Both the position numbers and the translations under genes were made by a program. From Amblyornis subalaris (taxonomy: Eukaryota > Chordata > Aves > Passeriformes > Ptilonorhynchidae): a DNA stretch of 64,000 bases. Positions 10,895 to 23,402 of this stretch are shown in pieces. The notes under the pieces were generated by a model, which saw only the letters and a list, made by a program, of their open reading frames with translations, had not been told where the DNA came from and did not search any database. Positions within the stretch are counted from its first letter, which is position 1, and each line of letters begins with the position of its first letter. The stretch is from assembly GCA_018881555.1 (NCBI GenBank), contig JACAXG010000240.1, positions 95,875 to 159,874 on the forward strand. The letters are read 5' to 3'.

Positions 10895-13536
10895 GAATCT
10901 CTTTCCAGACCAGCTCAAGGTGGAGCTGAAGATGTTCCTCTCCTGGTTAAAGCAAAGGATGCTGGGGAAGAACTCGGAATGAGCACCACACAAATCCCCC
11001 TAAGCTAAAACTGCTTCCGGAGCAGACAGACCCCTCACCCCTTCATCCCCAAAAAGCAGGAACAGAAGAGCGGGTGCCATGGGAAGCAGAGCAAGGGAAA
11101 GGAACAGGGACCACCATGAACCCAGAAGGATTTGCCCCACCAAAGCTCCTACTGAGCAAATGGACCAGGACTCAGCCTGGGCATGGCTTGTAAATTTGGG
11201 ACAGCCAAAGGACACACACCTTGGATCCACTCCCTTGGGAAGCCAGCANGACTTTTACCATCAACACACTCCAGAGATGGGCTCCTCATCCAGGCACACA
11301 GAGCTGTTTTAACTCACAGACACTGCAGGAAAAGAGAATAAAAGAAATAAAATCATTTGGTGTTTGTGTTGGCTCCCTTTTTTTGCCAGGTTAGCGAGTT
11401 AAATCAGGGGCTGACAAGTGCTGAAGCCAGCACTAGATAAACAGGGAGAGCAGGATTAGAGCAAGGATGATAAAAAAGGGAAATCTCCACTTTTTTTTTT
11501 TTTTTTTAAAGACATTGCATTGTTAGATTGCTTCCAGCTGCCTTCCCAAATCCCGTGAGCAAGGATGGCAAGAAACAGTNGGCTGCTACCAAAGCCACCA
11601 GCCAGGAAACGCAAAGATTAAGAAAGAAAAGAAGGAGAGCCAAACACAACCCACCCAAGGACCAACCTCTGGGTTGGGCAGCCCGAGAGCTCGATAAAAC
11701 CAGCTAGNAGAGATAACCCATTCCCCCCAAAAAAGAGGCTGTCTGGAACCATCACGCTTGGCCTCAAAATCCGAATTCCAGCCCCCAAACGCTGCCTGTG
11801 GGAGGAAGGGAGCAGCCGGCCAAAAGCAGAGGGTGGAAGGCTCCTCACATTTTTCAGGTTGACCCTCAGGAACACAACATGGGAAACCCTAAAACGCCCC
11901 CCCCTTGAAACATCCCCAGACACCTCCTCACACGACAGGGAGCTGATACCTGATCGTGATGGAGAAGGCCTTGCACAGGCTCCTGGACCAAAAAGGGAAC
12001 AAGGAATCCAACAGTTATTGCTCTTCAAGGTTCTGGCATCTGCCTGTGGGATAGATAAGAGGGAAATAAGTCTTCTCCAAGGGGGTTGGAGACAAGAGGC
12101 TCTCTTGAAGGGCTTCTTCCCATGGATAGAATTGCTCAGCTGGATTCAAGGCAGCAGCGGGGACATTTTGGGGCGGGAGGAACAAGGGAGAGGCAAAATA
12201 AAAACNATTGAGAAATGGTGAAATACCTTCAAAAACCAAGCAGAAAAAGCAGAAGAAAATCACTCTGGGAGCAGATGGAGGAGGTTGTGTCTCCTCCCTG
12301 GTTGTGTCTCCTCCCAATGCCCAAAGGGATCTTTTCTTGGGGGTTTTAGGGCTGTACGGGTTCTTCTGATTTCTCAAAGATCCCAAATTCCTAGCAGAGN
12401 AATATCCCTGGTCTCCATGCCAAGGTCGGGCTCACCCTACATGTGTACATGGAGCCTCTCTGAGCNGGGAGATCTCCCTGGGGCCCAGCAGCAGCCAGGT
12501 CACGCCTCCTCCCCCTGGAAATGATCTCTCTGTTGCATCCTGAGGGATGAAATGCCAGCGATTCTCATTTCATCGGGGAGACAAAGCGAAGAGCTAAACA
12601 TCTCCTGCCTCGGTGGAGAGGCGCGGAGCCCTGGAATTCCTGTTTATAAAACTGCAATCAGTGCGGGNGCAAATTAGGTAGAACCAGTCAAGAGTAGGAA
12701 ATTGCCATCAGAATTTCTCTTCTTTTTTTTTTTTTCCCCCCTGCTTAATAAAAGGAAAAAAGGCAATTTAAAACCACTCTGGCTGCTGAGCTTTCATAAA
12801 AGCCTTCCCAAGCCTTCGTTTCTGTGCCGTGTGTCACCGCAGACGGCACACGAGACGCGGCGAATCCACCCCCCCCCCCCCGCCCCGAGTTAATTTGAAT
12901 TATGCCACGAAACAGATGTGTGCTCTGGTGCACGGAGAACCTCTCTCTCCCTTCCACTTCCAAAACGANTCCTGCCTCATCCCATTAGCTCTCCTCGTCC
13001 CGCTGCATCCTCTGACGTGACATAACGAGTCCTGACACCCCCTCGTTCATCANCGGGAGAGACGGCGGCAGCTCCGTGCGGGTTGGGAAGGGCGGGAGCT
13101 GTGTTGCAGGTTTGAGGGGAAGCTGGGGCTACTGTCTTGAGTTTGGGAAAGGAGAGCCAATTAAAAGCTTGCAATCAAGCAGCAGGCAGGAATGAAGGTG
13201 GAATTAATTGGGGAATCAGATGGAATTTCACCCTCCGGGCTCGGCTCCCGGCTTGTGGGAAGAGACGCAGATTGAAGAAGAAGCTTTGCAAGCAGGAAGA
13301 AATCGTTAGAAACACCCAGCCTGGCCTCCTGGTTTAGGGTAGAAATTCCTCCACCAAGCCCAAGAACCCAGGGATGAGGAGGAATCTGCCTCTTCAGGAT
13401 GAGTATAAACCCAGGACAGAGCTGAGAAAAATGCACAGGATCCTTTGGACACCTCTTCCCGTGGTTAAACCTTTCTTGTCTTTGGAGAGCTGTCGTGGGA
13501 TGCCCATCTCCTGACCTCAGTGCCTGGCTGGTTCGT
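10895..13536. other. Intergenic, unique
   Basis: Contains a T run near 11490-11507, another near 12722-12736 and a 13-base C run at 12869-12881. Short open frames only; no gene recognised. Confidence 0.6.
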
Positions 13537-13690
13537 AGAGTCACAGAATTCNAGAATGGTTTGGGCTGGAAGAATCCTTAAAACCCATCCCATTCCACCC
13601 CCTGCCATGCGCAAGGACACCTTCCACTATCCCANGCTGCTCCAAGGCCCCATCCAACCCGGCCTTGATGACTTCCAGGGATGGGCATAG
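13537..13690 (-). mobile_element. CR1 3' fragment, type A, antisense
   Basis: AGAGTCACAGAATTCNAGAA through CACCTTCCACTATCCCANGC to TTCCAGGGATGGGC. Confidence 0.92.
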
Positions 13691-14726
13691 GTTTGAGGAC
13701 ACCTCTGCATTGAGTTTGTCCTTCCCACTCGTGCCAGGTACATTTACACCCCCTTGGGTCAGCTGCCCTAAGAAGAGCTCAGTGTAAGGTGAATTTTTCC
13801 AGACGTGAGTCACTCTCTGCATCACAGACAGGGAGGAAAGGGAAAAAAAAAAAAAGCCCAATTTTACAGCACTTCTGGTAGAGGAATGCAGGGAATGTGT
13901 CGTAAACACTCCCNCCCCCCACCAAATAGGTGGTAAATTGAGCCCTGAGTGTTTGAAACTGCTGGGCTTGGGAATGATTTGGGGGGGGTTTGACTTCTCC
14001 GTCAAATTGTTTTTTCTTTCCGCTCCTCCATTTCTTTTTATTGTATTTGAGGCGATGAGGGAGTTTTTTCTCTGCCTGACTCTCCTGCTCTACCCCAGAA
14101 TGGGTAAGCAAGGAAAAACCTGTGGCTGGATATGTTGCCATCGACTCCAGGACGGCTCCACTCCAGGAAATCCCAGCCCCAACCATTCCCAAGGGCCACT
14201 CTACGGAGCACCTTTCTGCCTGTCACATGGAAGGTGGGTGTTTTCCCACCTTGGGAAGATCTTTATCCAGAAACAGGCAAACAAACAAAGCAGCCAGCAA
14301 CCTTTCCTGCCCTCGTGAAAGCATTTTAACGATCCCAGAGGAGAGAGCCAAGCCTGACAGGGCACATTACATGTGATTCTCGTGGGTTTGGATTCTGGAC
14401 TGAGTGAAGGAATGCACTTACCACNCTGGATAAAAACACTGATTTAGCATTTCTGTGTTACTCAGTGTAGCATTGCTACGTGCAGAACACTACAGGATAA
14501 GCAGAAACCCGCACAAAATGTTCTTATAAAACTGCACAGCGCTCGGTTTGCTTTTGTTAATCCCCTGAGTTCATCAGTTCTTCCATCTGCTGATAGGAAA
14601 AAGTCTCCCCTCCACGGAGCCCTTAGGCTTATCCAAAACCTCTGCTCTGCAAGATCCGAGTGGAATGGGGCGGGGGGGAGCTATTGGCCAGCTGAAAACA
14701 ACGATCCTGAAGAGTGTCTGGAGATA
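13691..14726. other. Intergenic, nothing recognised
   Basis: Unique sequence with short A, C and G homopolymers (13838, 13912, 13981). No gene seen. Confidence 0.6.
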
Positions 14727-14846
14727 CTTCCAGGCNGGGTTGGATGTGGTTTGGAGCAACCTGGTCTAGTGGGAGGTGTCCCTGCCATGGCATGGGATGA
14801 GATTTAAGGTCCCTTCCATCCCAAACCACTCTGTGATTCTGTGACT
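14727..14846 (+). mobile_element. CR1 3' fragment, type A, sense
   Basis: TACTTCCAGGCNGGGTTGGA through GGAGGTGTCCCTGCC to CCACTCTGTGATTCTGTGAC. Confidence 0.9.
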
Positions 14847-17800
14847 ACCTGGTGCCTAATTTTTGGGGCAATATTTCTTTTAAGACTGGCCTGGAAGTGC
14901 AGCAGGAACAACAGAGGGTTAACGAGGTTAGGCATTGTGTCCCGATTAGCATTATCAGATGACCCGGAGCAAGGGTTATATTAAAAATGCCTTAATTAAA
15001 AAATACAGGTCAGAACCAGTTGAAGCTGCCAACCCCCGGTTATATTCACTAATTAGAAGGCTTGGACACATCCCTCAGAGTGATGGATGAGCCGTGGCTG
15101 CCTCGTGGCACCACACGGGGAGATGGGACATGGCTCCCCCGGCGCGGGGCTTGGGCAGGATCGCACCCGTTCTCTTCATTCCAATTCTCCTCTCTCTTTT
15201 TTTTTTTCTCCCCCCCNCGAAATTAATGGACTGCAGGCATTCAGGAATTAAAAATCATCCATACAGATGCCCTGCCTGGCTCAAGCTCCTCACCCAAACT
15301 GCCAAGCAGAGTCTTGGGCCCTACAGAACCCNACATTCCAATTCCAGCACATTTCACTAGGTGGTTTCAGATAAACCCAAACCCGTCGTCTCCAACACCA
15401 TCCCAATTCCATGCTGGAGGAGGGTGAACCCTCTCCATGAAGCTCACCAGAGTGGTCCTGGTGGAAACATCCACCTGGCATTTGGGCAGAAGTGCTNTTC
15501 CACTCGAAAAAATAATCTCTTCACTTGTACGAGAGAACTGGAGAAGACCACAAGGAAGTGTCAGGAAATAGGGTGAGGAGCTGAGTCTCTCACCCTGGAT
15601 GAATAAAGAGCTTCAACACTGGAAAGGAGGGAAAACAAGCCTTTTACTACAGTTTAGATGTCAGAAAACAGATTGCACCCTCAGCAAAAGTTTTAACACC
15701 CCCCCCAAAAAAAACCCCCAACCCTCCAAAACCCCAAACAAACAAAAAAACCCAAATAAACCCTCTTTCATTTTTTTTAATTTTCATTTTTACTGCAGCA
15801 TAGTATAACCCATTGCAAATTCAAATAACTCACATATTCCATTTGTTTATCTGCCGCCCTAAATCGAGATTTTTCCTATGCAGTTTGCAATTCCTTTGGG
15901 AAAGCAAATCGGGAACCTGATAGAGAAAGCCACAAACGGGAAAAGGCCTTCCAAATGAGAGAGGGAGGAAAAAAAGCATTTCCTTGCAAAACAAGGTTCA
16001 TTGCTTGGATGTTTCAGCATGCAGGAGAATTGAGGGGGTGCTTGGTAGGTATTTCAGATCAATTGGGATGGGAATGGTCCCAGGGACCGGTGATTTGTTT
16101 GGGATCAGTCTCCATTAAAGGCCATTATTGCCGTCCTCCCGCTTCATTTGCATAATGAAAACAGATGAGTTGCCAGGGCCTGTGATGAGCACCTCACCCC
16201 CTTTCCTGCTGGAGGAGGAGAGGGCGAGGTCGTCTCCATCCCACCGCCCTGTCAGTCTGGCTCCGTGAAAACAGCACACCTCTATTAGGATCGGCCATGG
16301 GGCGGCCCTGGCCAATCCCCCCTGGATTCATCCTGCCCACCATTCCCACCATCGGACATCCCCTGCACCCCACAGCGGTGGCAGGAACGACCCAGAGCCC
16401 CCACGGTGGGACTAGGCACAGGATGCAGGGAACACCTCCATCGGGAGCGATTTGCGCGGCCCTGATCGCCGGTCGGAGCCANGCGGGCTCCGCTGTGACG
16501 GATCCCGCCTTTCCCTGTAATCCCCGTTCCCTCTGTGATCCCCACGGGCTCCAGCCCGTGCCTGGGGAGCTCTACAAGGAGTGCTCATGCGTGACAGAGG
16601 GAGAATGGGGTCTGGGGAGAGCTGCTGACAGCGGGACGTGCTCAGACACCGCTGAGTCAGCAGCACCCTCCAGCCAGCATCCCGAAAAAAACACGGGGGG
16701 GAAGCAACAAAGGAAGAGGCAGCGTCTCCTTTCGGAGAGCATCACCCGGGGGGTTGGTCCTTTCGGGGAGCGGGGCAGGCTTTCCTCCATCCCAGATTTA
16801 TTGCAGGAGGAGAGTTGTCCGAGGAAGCCTGCGGGGTTTCTGGTTCTCGTCTCCTCCGCCCCTGCAGCTGCTGCGCGGCTCGGCGCTGCACGTCCCATAA
16901 ATCAGCAGGGAGATGGAAGTGTGGATAGGCCGTCGGAGGAGTTATTGGCGCTGAAGGGCAAACCCTGCCCTGACAGGCAGCCTGCAACCTCCCCTTCCTC
17001 AGGAGGGAGGGATGGAAGGGGCGTAGGCCTTTGGGATGTGGGATTCATGGAGGGCCCGACTGATCCGGGAGCCTGCGGATCAGACGGGAAGATGCTCCAG
17101 CCTGATCCGCTTCCCTCTGGCTGACATTTGGATTGAGCAGCTCCCCACCATTTAATCACCTCAAATCCCGTTCCCATCCCCTNCATCCCAGGGATTTAAA
17201 AGCCAGCGGAGCTCGAACAGGATGGTGGTACTCACAGTAAGNATCAACCACGGAGAGCTGAGAAATCCCAAATGCCACGTGGGAGCATCCTATGGGATGA
17301 GGGAGAGGGGAGAAGAGCTGGGAGCAGAGGGCTGAGGCCTTTAATTCAAACCTCTGCTTTGGTACCTGTGCNTTAAAATCTTCTGTCCTTGTGTTGTGGG
17401 TGACAAGCCTCTGTTAAAGGAGGGGNGGAATAAATCCTTCTAAACTGCCTCTTTAAAAGCTGTGAACTGAAAAGGAAGAACCCACACACATTTATATCTA
17501 AAATTCTGGGATTTTAAACACTGCTCCTGTGCTAAGGGAGACCAGGATAGTGCTGATTCCTAGGGGTTCGTGGCTCAGCTTTAGCATTCTGCAAATGAAA
17601 ATAAAGAAAATAAAATGCTTTGAAATAACACTGAACCCCNGAGGGAATTTCCAAGAGCTTCACTGGAGCATTTGCACTCCAAGTGCCACCCAAGGGAGCG
17701 GCAGGACTGACATCACCAAGTGTTTATCCCAGAACACCAGTTCTTCCCTAAGCAGAAGATCCTCCAGCTTTTCCCCTCTCTCCTATCTTGCTTCTCTTCA

Positions 17801-18172
17801 CCTCACACTTTGGCTTTCCCGGGAGTTCTACTCGGCTGGAANGGCAGACAGGAGGAATGTGGCACACCAGGTTTGTTTGGATAAAGCAAGAGGGGGGGAT
17901 TACCNTGAGCTTCCTGATGGAAAACCGGCACCACCGTTAGCTCCGAGGTTGGCACGGGGTTCTGTGAGGAAAAACTGGACGCGGGAGGGGGAAAATCTCC
18001 AAATTCCCCAAACAGAGTGAGTCACCGATGCTCCAGGAGCAGCGATTAGGCAGGATGCCAATCCAGGGCTATATTTCCAAAACTAACTGAGNCAGAAGTC
18101 CCTAAATGTTAGGAATTTCACTGCATGTCCTCCAATGCCCAGCAGCAGAGCCTGGAGTGATAGTGGGACTCC
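14847..18172. other. Intergenic; AT-rich block, then GC-rich block
   Basis: 14900-15080 is AT-rich and repeat-free with TTAATTAA and CTAATTAG words (possible non-coding element). 15700-15790 is C/A-rich low complexity. 16290-17130 is GC-rich and carries a 275-codon open frame without recognisable domains, which I do not call. 16145-16157 holds an octamer-like ATTTGCAT. Confidence 0.55.
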
Positions 18173-18412
18173 TCAGGGGAGGTTTGGGCTGGATATCGGG
18201 AAAAGGTTCGTCCCCCAGAGGGTGTTGGGGCACTGAACAGGCTTTCCAGGGAATGGTCACAGTCCCAAGGCTGCCAGAGCTCCAGGAGCGTTTGGACAAC
18301 GCTCTCAAGCACCGGGTGGGATTGTTGGGGTGTCCTGTGCAGGGCCAGGAGTTGAACTGGTTGATTCTTGTGGCTCCCTTCCCACTCTGGATATTCCATC
18401 ATTCTATGATCC
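18173..18412 (+). mobile_element. CR1 3' fragment, type C, sense
   Basis: CAGGGGAGGTTTGGGCTGGA, then CCCCCAGAGGGTGTTGGGGC and CAAGGCTGCCAGAGCTCCAG, ending at CATCATTCTATGAT. Very close to the copy at 43474-43703 over the first ~150 bases. Confidence 0.88.
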
Positions 18413-20477
18413 CTCTCTCTCCAGCAGCATAGCAGGGGAACAAAGGAAAAGAAACAACTGCAAAACTACTCTTAAAACCCACCAGGAGCAGGCACAGGGC
18501 TGGAAAAGCACTTCCTATCCCTGAACCTTCCTTGGGATTCCAGTGCCCAGAGGGTGGGAGATGGCAGAGGTACAGAGGTGGGGAAAGATGAGCGGATGCC
18601 ACAGCTGTTCCTACGGATGCNCGTGGCATCAGTCAGGATGAAAAACCTGGAGAGGTTTTCTTCCTGGAGACCACTGCTGCCGAGGTTTTCCTCCTCTGCT
18701 TGCAGTCTGTTCCTGCTGCCCCACATCTGACTGTGCAGCATTTGGGAAGAATCCCAAGGATTGCACNTTTTCCGTGGCACAGCAGGCACAGCGCAGGCAG
18801 CAAAACAAGATCTGTGACGTGCCACATCTCAAACTCACCGAACTTTGCTCAGCCCTTGGCTTAGCTGGGGTAAAACCCAGGATATAAAGTGACTCCAGGT
18901 TGTTTTTTTGTTTTTTTTTTTTTGCTTGGAGATGCAGAGCCATCCATGTGGAAACACTTGCAAGGCTCGGCGCTTTCCCCTGAACAANGCCAGGAGGAGA
19001 GTCCGGCGATCACGGCACAATTCCCACAGAAATCTTGTTCTTCCAGTGGTAGGGTTTTATTTCTTGCAGTGATAAACCATAACCTCATTCGCTTGGGTCC
19101 TTCAGTGACAGGTTTCCATCACCAGTGACAATAGAGGGTAGAGGGAACCAACACGAAGTAGGGATAAATAAGNTCCTTCCCGAAGTAATGATTATTTTTA
19201 ACCAAGCATCTATAAAAAAAAAGTTGACAGCCTTCCTCAGATATTTCACAGCTTTCAAAGCATCAGCTTTTCGAGTCAAGTTGTCCGAAAGTCTCGTTAT
19301 CGATAACTTCAACTTTCTGCTTAAAAAAAGAAAATAATGGCAGTAAAAATTTACTTTGACATTAATACAGACAAGAAACACTTTTTAAATGACACCTATT
19401 TTACCTTGGGGAAAATCCCCAAATTCTAGATTTTGAAGCCCCATTTGAATTCAAATTATTCTCCTTTTCACATGTGGAAAACACTGGTGATTGACACAGA
19501 GTTTCAAACGAGTCTTTTATAAGGTGAAGTGCAGACAAAGGAAAAAATTGCTTTTAAAAAATTCTATTTTCCACGGGTAGAAACAACACCATAAAATAGG
19601 TGTCATGGCATGCAATCAGTGTTCTGAAGGACACAAAACAGTGAGACAGAGCTCAAAAGACATAAAAAGGACTGGCATTTCTCTGGAAAATCAGGATATC
19701 TGTTACCCAGCACCTGTTTTGTCTCTGCTTCTGCTTTGGAGAGTTCCCCAAGCTCAGGTCACTGCCGCGCCCTGGGGCTGCACAGCAGAGCCAGCACGGA
19801 ATAATTCCCTCTGCTCAGCCTCAGAGAGCTGGAACACAGGAATTCCCTCTGTCTCCACGAGCTCTGCTGGGATATTCAGCCTGGGGTGAAGCCGTGTGAG
19901 TGAAATCAGGATTGAGGAGGGGATCCAGCATCTGGCGGGTGCCGCAGGGTTTGCCATCCCATCCTCGCTTGTTCGCACCAGGGAGCGCCAGGAGCAGTTC
20001 CAGAGCAACACGGAAAACGCTCCGGTTGAGGGCTTTATCCAATGTTTTCCTCCTCAGCAAACTGTGCAGACTTTCTGTCTCTCTGCAGCCTCCAAAATCT
20101 GGCATCCTGGAAGGGAGTGAAAGGCAGGGCCGAGCTGGTTCATTAAGGTGGGCTGGTGGGACCAAAAGAGATGCAAATCAGCCCTAGGGACTGCCAGGAA
20201 TTGCTGGCCAGGCCCTCTGGATCGGCTCCGGGAGCCCCCAGCCCCCTGCCCGGCCCACAATGGGCCCTGGGTTCAGGGAGGGGATTGCCAAGCGGGCAGA
20301 GACCCAAGGGCTGCCCTGGCTTCCAGCTGCAGGACCTGCTGCTGCCCCCACCGATCCCCTGGGGCTTCAGCGCTGCTTTTCCCTGCCAACACNTGATGGC
20401 AGGGAAGAAATGAGCCTTCCGATGTCCTCGGATCAAACAGGGCAGACAAAAAGCCAGGACGGGCTCTCAGGGAATTT
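18413..20477. other. Intergenic; candidate non-coding element
   Basis: 18895-18922 is T-rich. 19100-19610 is AT-rich and repeat-free, with a 12-bp palindrome GTTATCGATAAC at 19296-19307 and the 15-bp inverted repeat listed separately. 20150-20400 is GC-rich. No gene recognised. Confidence 0.55.
19389..19606. repeat. 15-bp perfect inverted repeat with 188-bp spacer
   Basis: ATGACACCTATTTTA at 19389-19403 and its exact complement TAAAATAGGTGTCAT at 19592-19606. The match stops abruptly at both ends. The spacer is AT-rich, unique and has no coding frame. It could be the ends of a small DNA transposon relic, or chance. Confidence 0.9.
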
Positions 20478-20740
20478 AGAATCACAGAATGGGCTGGGTT
20501 GGAAGGGACCTCAAAGCTCATTGTGTTCCACCTTCCACTATCCCAGGTTGCTCCAAGCCCTGTCCAGCCTGGCCTGGNACACTTCCAGGGATGGGGCAGC
20601 CACAGCTTCTCTGGGCAACCTGTGCCAGGGCCTCACCACCCTCACAGGGAAGAATTTCTTCCCCATATCCCANCTAACCCTGCCCTCTGGCAGTGGGAAG
20701 CCAATCCCCNTTGTCCTGTCACTCCAGGCCTTTGTCAAAA
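20478..20740 (-). mobile_element. CR1 3' fragment, type A, antisense
   Basis: AGAATCACAGAATGGGCTGG through the full type A body into AACCCTGCCCTCTGGCAGTG and TTGTCCTGTCACTCCAGGCC, so it reaches further 5' than most copies. Confidence 0.93.
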
Positions 20741-21488
20741 TCTGCTGAGTAGCTTCTGGACAAGNTTTTACTGTGGAAATAAAAAAAAANAAGAAGAAAG
20801 AAAACTACTCCAGATGCAACATTCCAGGTCTTGTAAGAGGCACAGATCCATAGCCTGTGACCACTTTTGTGTTTCGCTCCATTTCCTTGGAGTGGCACAT
20901 CCAGCAGCTGAGATGGGAGCTCCTCCATTAGCCCTGCATGGAAGTGATTTGCCTTTAAAAAAACCCCACAAAATAGTCAAAAGCCACTATTGACACCAGA
21001 TGTCATTTGGGCTGGAGGGCCAGACTACCCAGAGCTGGGCTGGGGGGGGATACTGTACATGATATTAAACAGATTCCCGGGTTTCGAGACGTCATCTGCC
21101 GGGTTTTGAAAGGCGAGTCTCCACCCAGCAGGATCCCAGCACGATTCCAGAGGCGCNGCATCCCCAGCTGACACAATCCAGAGCTCTGCTCGAGCCGGTG
21201 GCATTGCAGCCGCTCTCTCCTGGCCCCCCCCAAATTTCCAGCTCGGCATCCTGTGATCCTGACAGCACTCTGCTTGCTCCAGGACAATCCAAAGCCTTGG
21301 CAGGAATGCCCCTCTGTTTAAGTGGAAACATTCCTAATGTTGTGATTTTCCGTCTATAATTGCCAGGAGATTAAATTCCGCCCTGGTGGATGAGGGGGAT
21401 TGCCGCCTTCGGAATGGCTGAGGTGCTCTCGGAGAGGGGGAGAGGGAAGACCAGGGAAAGGAGAGGAGGGAGGAGGCTGTGCACACCC
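20741..21488. other. Intergenic, nothing recognised
   Basis: Unique sequence. A-rich stretch with N near 20780-20800. No gene seen. Confidence 0.6.
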
Positions 21489-21690
21489 AGAATCATGGAA
21501 TTATTACGGTTGGGAAAGACCTTTAAGACCGTGAAGTCCAACCATCAACCCAGCACCGCCACCACGTTCTCAAGTGCCACATCCACACGTTTTTTGAACC
21601 ATTCCAGGGATGGTGACTCCACCATTTCCCTGGGCAGCCTGTTCCGATGCCTGATCACCCTTTCCATGAGGAAATTTTTCCTGTTAGCCT
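21489..21690 (-). mobile_element. CR1 3' fragment, type B, antisense
   Basis: CCAGAATCATGGAATTATTA, then GTTGGGAAAGACCTTTAAGA through GGTGACTCCACCATTTCCCT to ATGAGGAAATTTTTCCTG. Confidence 0.92.
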
Positions 21691-22730
21691 GCTCAGCTGG
21701 CACAAGGCAGCCTTTCATTCAGGGATCCAGCCTGCCCAGGGGTCCAACACCTGCTAGGAGTGGTCCAGATGTTTCTGCTGCAGCAGCCCAGTGGGAAAAT
21801 TCACAAACGAGTTGCTCCTCATCCTCCTGCCCTCCACCGCCAACAAGTGCTTGTGAAGGCACATGGGCTGGAGCTTCCTTCCCGTTCTCCTGCCCGGGAT
21901 GCAGCAGGATTTTCTCTGAGGACAAGTTGAAGCCTCCAGTGTGAGCTCTGAGGCACATCAAGGCTATTTACCGATTTATTTGTTTTTTAATCTCTTTTGC
22001 TGATAGCTCTGTGCATTGGGGTGTGAGTCGGAGCCAGCAGCAATAATGAACTCACAGGATAACAGCCCCGGGGAGCGAGCTGGGAATTTGGGATACAGAA
22101 GCTTTCCTCAGGCAGATGGGAGGTTTGCTAATGAAGAGCTTTGCAGCGAGGGACAGTTTGGATTCCAGCAGGCCAACACACCAATCCCATACTTTTTTTC
22201 CCCCCCCATGCTTTCTACAGGCAATTCTTGCCAGCATTTTCCGGCCTCCACTTGGCGGAGAAGCATTTAATCAGCGCTCAGCCTCTTTGCGGGAGCAGAT
22301 TCGGGAGAGTGGTAATTTTGGGCTGCTTAATCTGGGTTGATTAATTTGAACAGCCTGCTTAACAATAGAGACCGTGTGGCCACGGCCAGAGAGGCTTCAT
22401 GGTCTTCGCTGGGATTTAAAGTAGGTGTGAAACGCTTTAAAAATGCACCATTACTGCAGGAGAGAGAAAAGCTTCACCGCCCTAATGAGGGAATGGGCTG
22501 GCCCGGGTTCCAGAAGGATTATTGCTCTTCTCTGAAAGGTCTCACAGTGTCACCAGATCCCTGGGTTTCTTTTAGAGAGCTGCAGAGGAAAAGACAAGGT
22601 GATCCAAGAGGATCTGGATCAGTTTTCCGAACTTCTGCACTGCCTTAAGGAGAAGAAATTGAGGTCCTTCTCTCAGCCTCAAAGCACAACCTCTGTCAGT
22701 TGTTCAACCAAACTCTGTGAGAGACACCCC
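21691..22730. other. Intergenic; candidate non-coding element
   Basis: 22270-22480 is repeat-free with TTGATTAATTTGAA and AACAATAG words, resembling a regulatory element. No gene recognised. Confidence 0.55.
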
Positions 22731-22880
22731 ATAGAGAATCCCAGACTGGTTTGGGTTGGAAAGGACCTTAAAGCCCATCCCATTCCACCCCTTGCCACAG
22801 GCAGGGCCACCTTCCACTATCCCAGGTTGCTCCACGCCCCGTCCGACCCGGCCTCAAATGCTTCCAGGGATGGGGAATGC
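22731..22880 (-). mobile_element. CR1 3' fragment, type A, antisense
   Basis: ATAGAGAATCCCAGACTGG, then TTGGGTTGGAAAGGACCTTA to CTTCCAGGGATGGGGAA. Confidence 0.91.
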
Positions 22881-23301
22881 GCGCTGCTCGTGATGCTTTC
22901 ATATGCTTTTGAGACAAACAACCACCATGGAATGTCTTACCTCACGTTATGGGACACGACAACTCTGTTTCTGGAACACATTTTGCGATTCGGAATTGCA
23001 GATGGCCGAGGAGAAGGTTTGGAGATGAGGCAGCAGCAAAATCTGTTTGCATTCCTAAATCAATGCGTGTGCCGGTTTCAGATTACGTTTTTAAAAAGTG
23101 ATCTTTACTCCAATAGTGAAGTGGATTATTCATGACTAACTGAGGGTCCAAGCTGGCTCAGGTGTGGAGTTTTCAAGCCACAGTAATGCCAATGTTTTGG
23201 GAAAACAACATCATATTTAGTCCAGCTAAAAAGCGAAGAGTTCTAGAACTGAACTCACGTGGAGGAGTTGGTTTTTGAGACAAGACTGCTTTTTTTCCAC
23301 A
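22881..23301. other. Intergenic, nothing recognised
   Basis: Unique AT-leaning sequence between two CR1 pieces. Confidence 0.6.
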
Positions 23302-23402
23302 TTGAGCAGCCTGGTTTAGTGGAAGGTGTCCTTGCCCACGGCATGGGGGTGGAACGAGATGGTTTTTATCATCCCTTCCAACCCAAACCACTCTAGGATT
23401 TA
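23302..23402 (+). mobile_element. CR1 3' fragment, type A, sense, short
   Basis: TTGAGCAGCCTGGTTTAGTG through GTGTCCTTGCCCACGGCATG to CCAAACCACTCTAGGATT. Confidence 0.9.

Noticed and set aside
16297..17124. 275-codon open frame on the + strand
   Set aside because: GC-rich DNA, Pro/Gly/Ser-rich product, no recognisable domain, no splice or promoter context.
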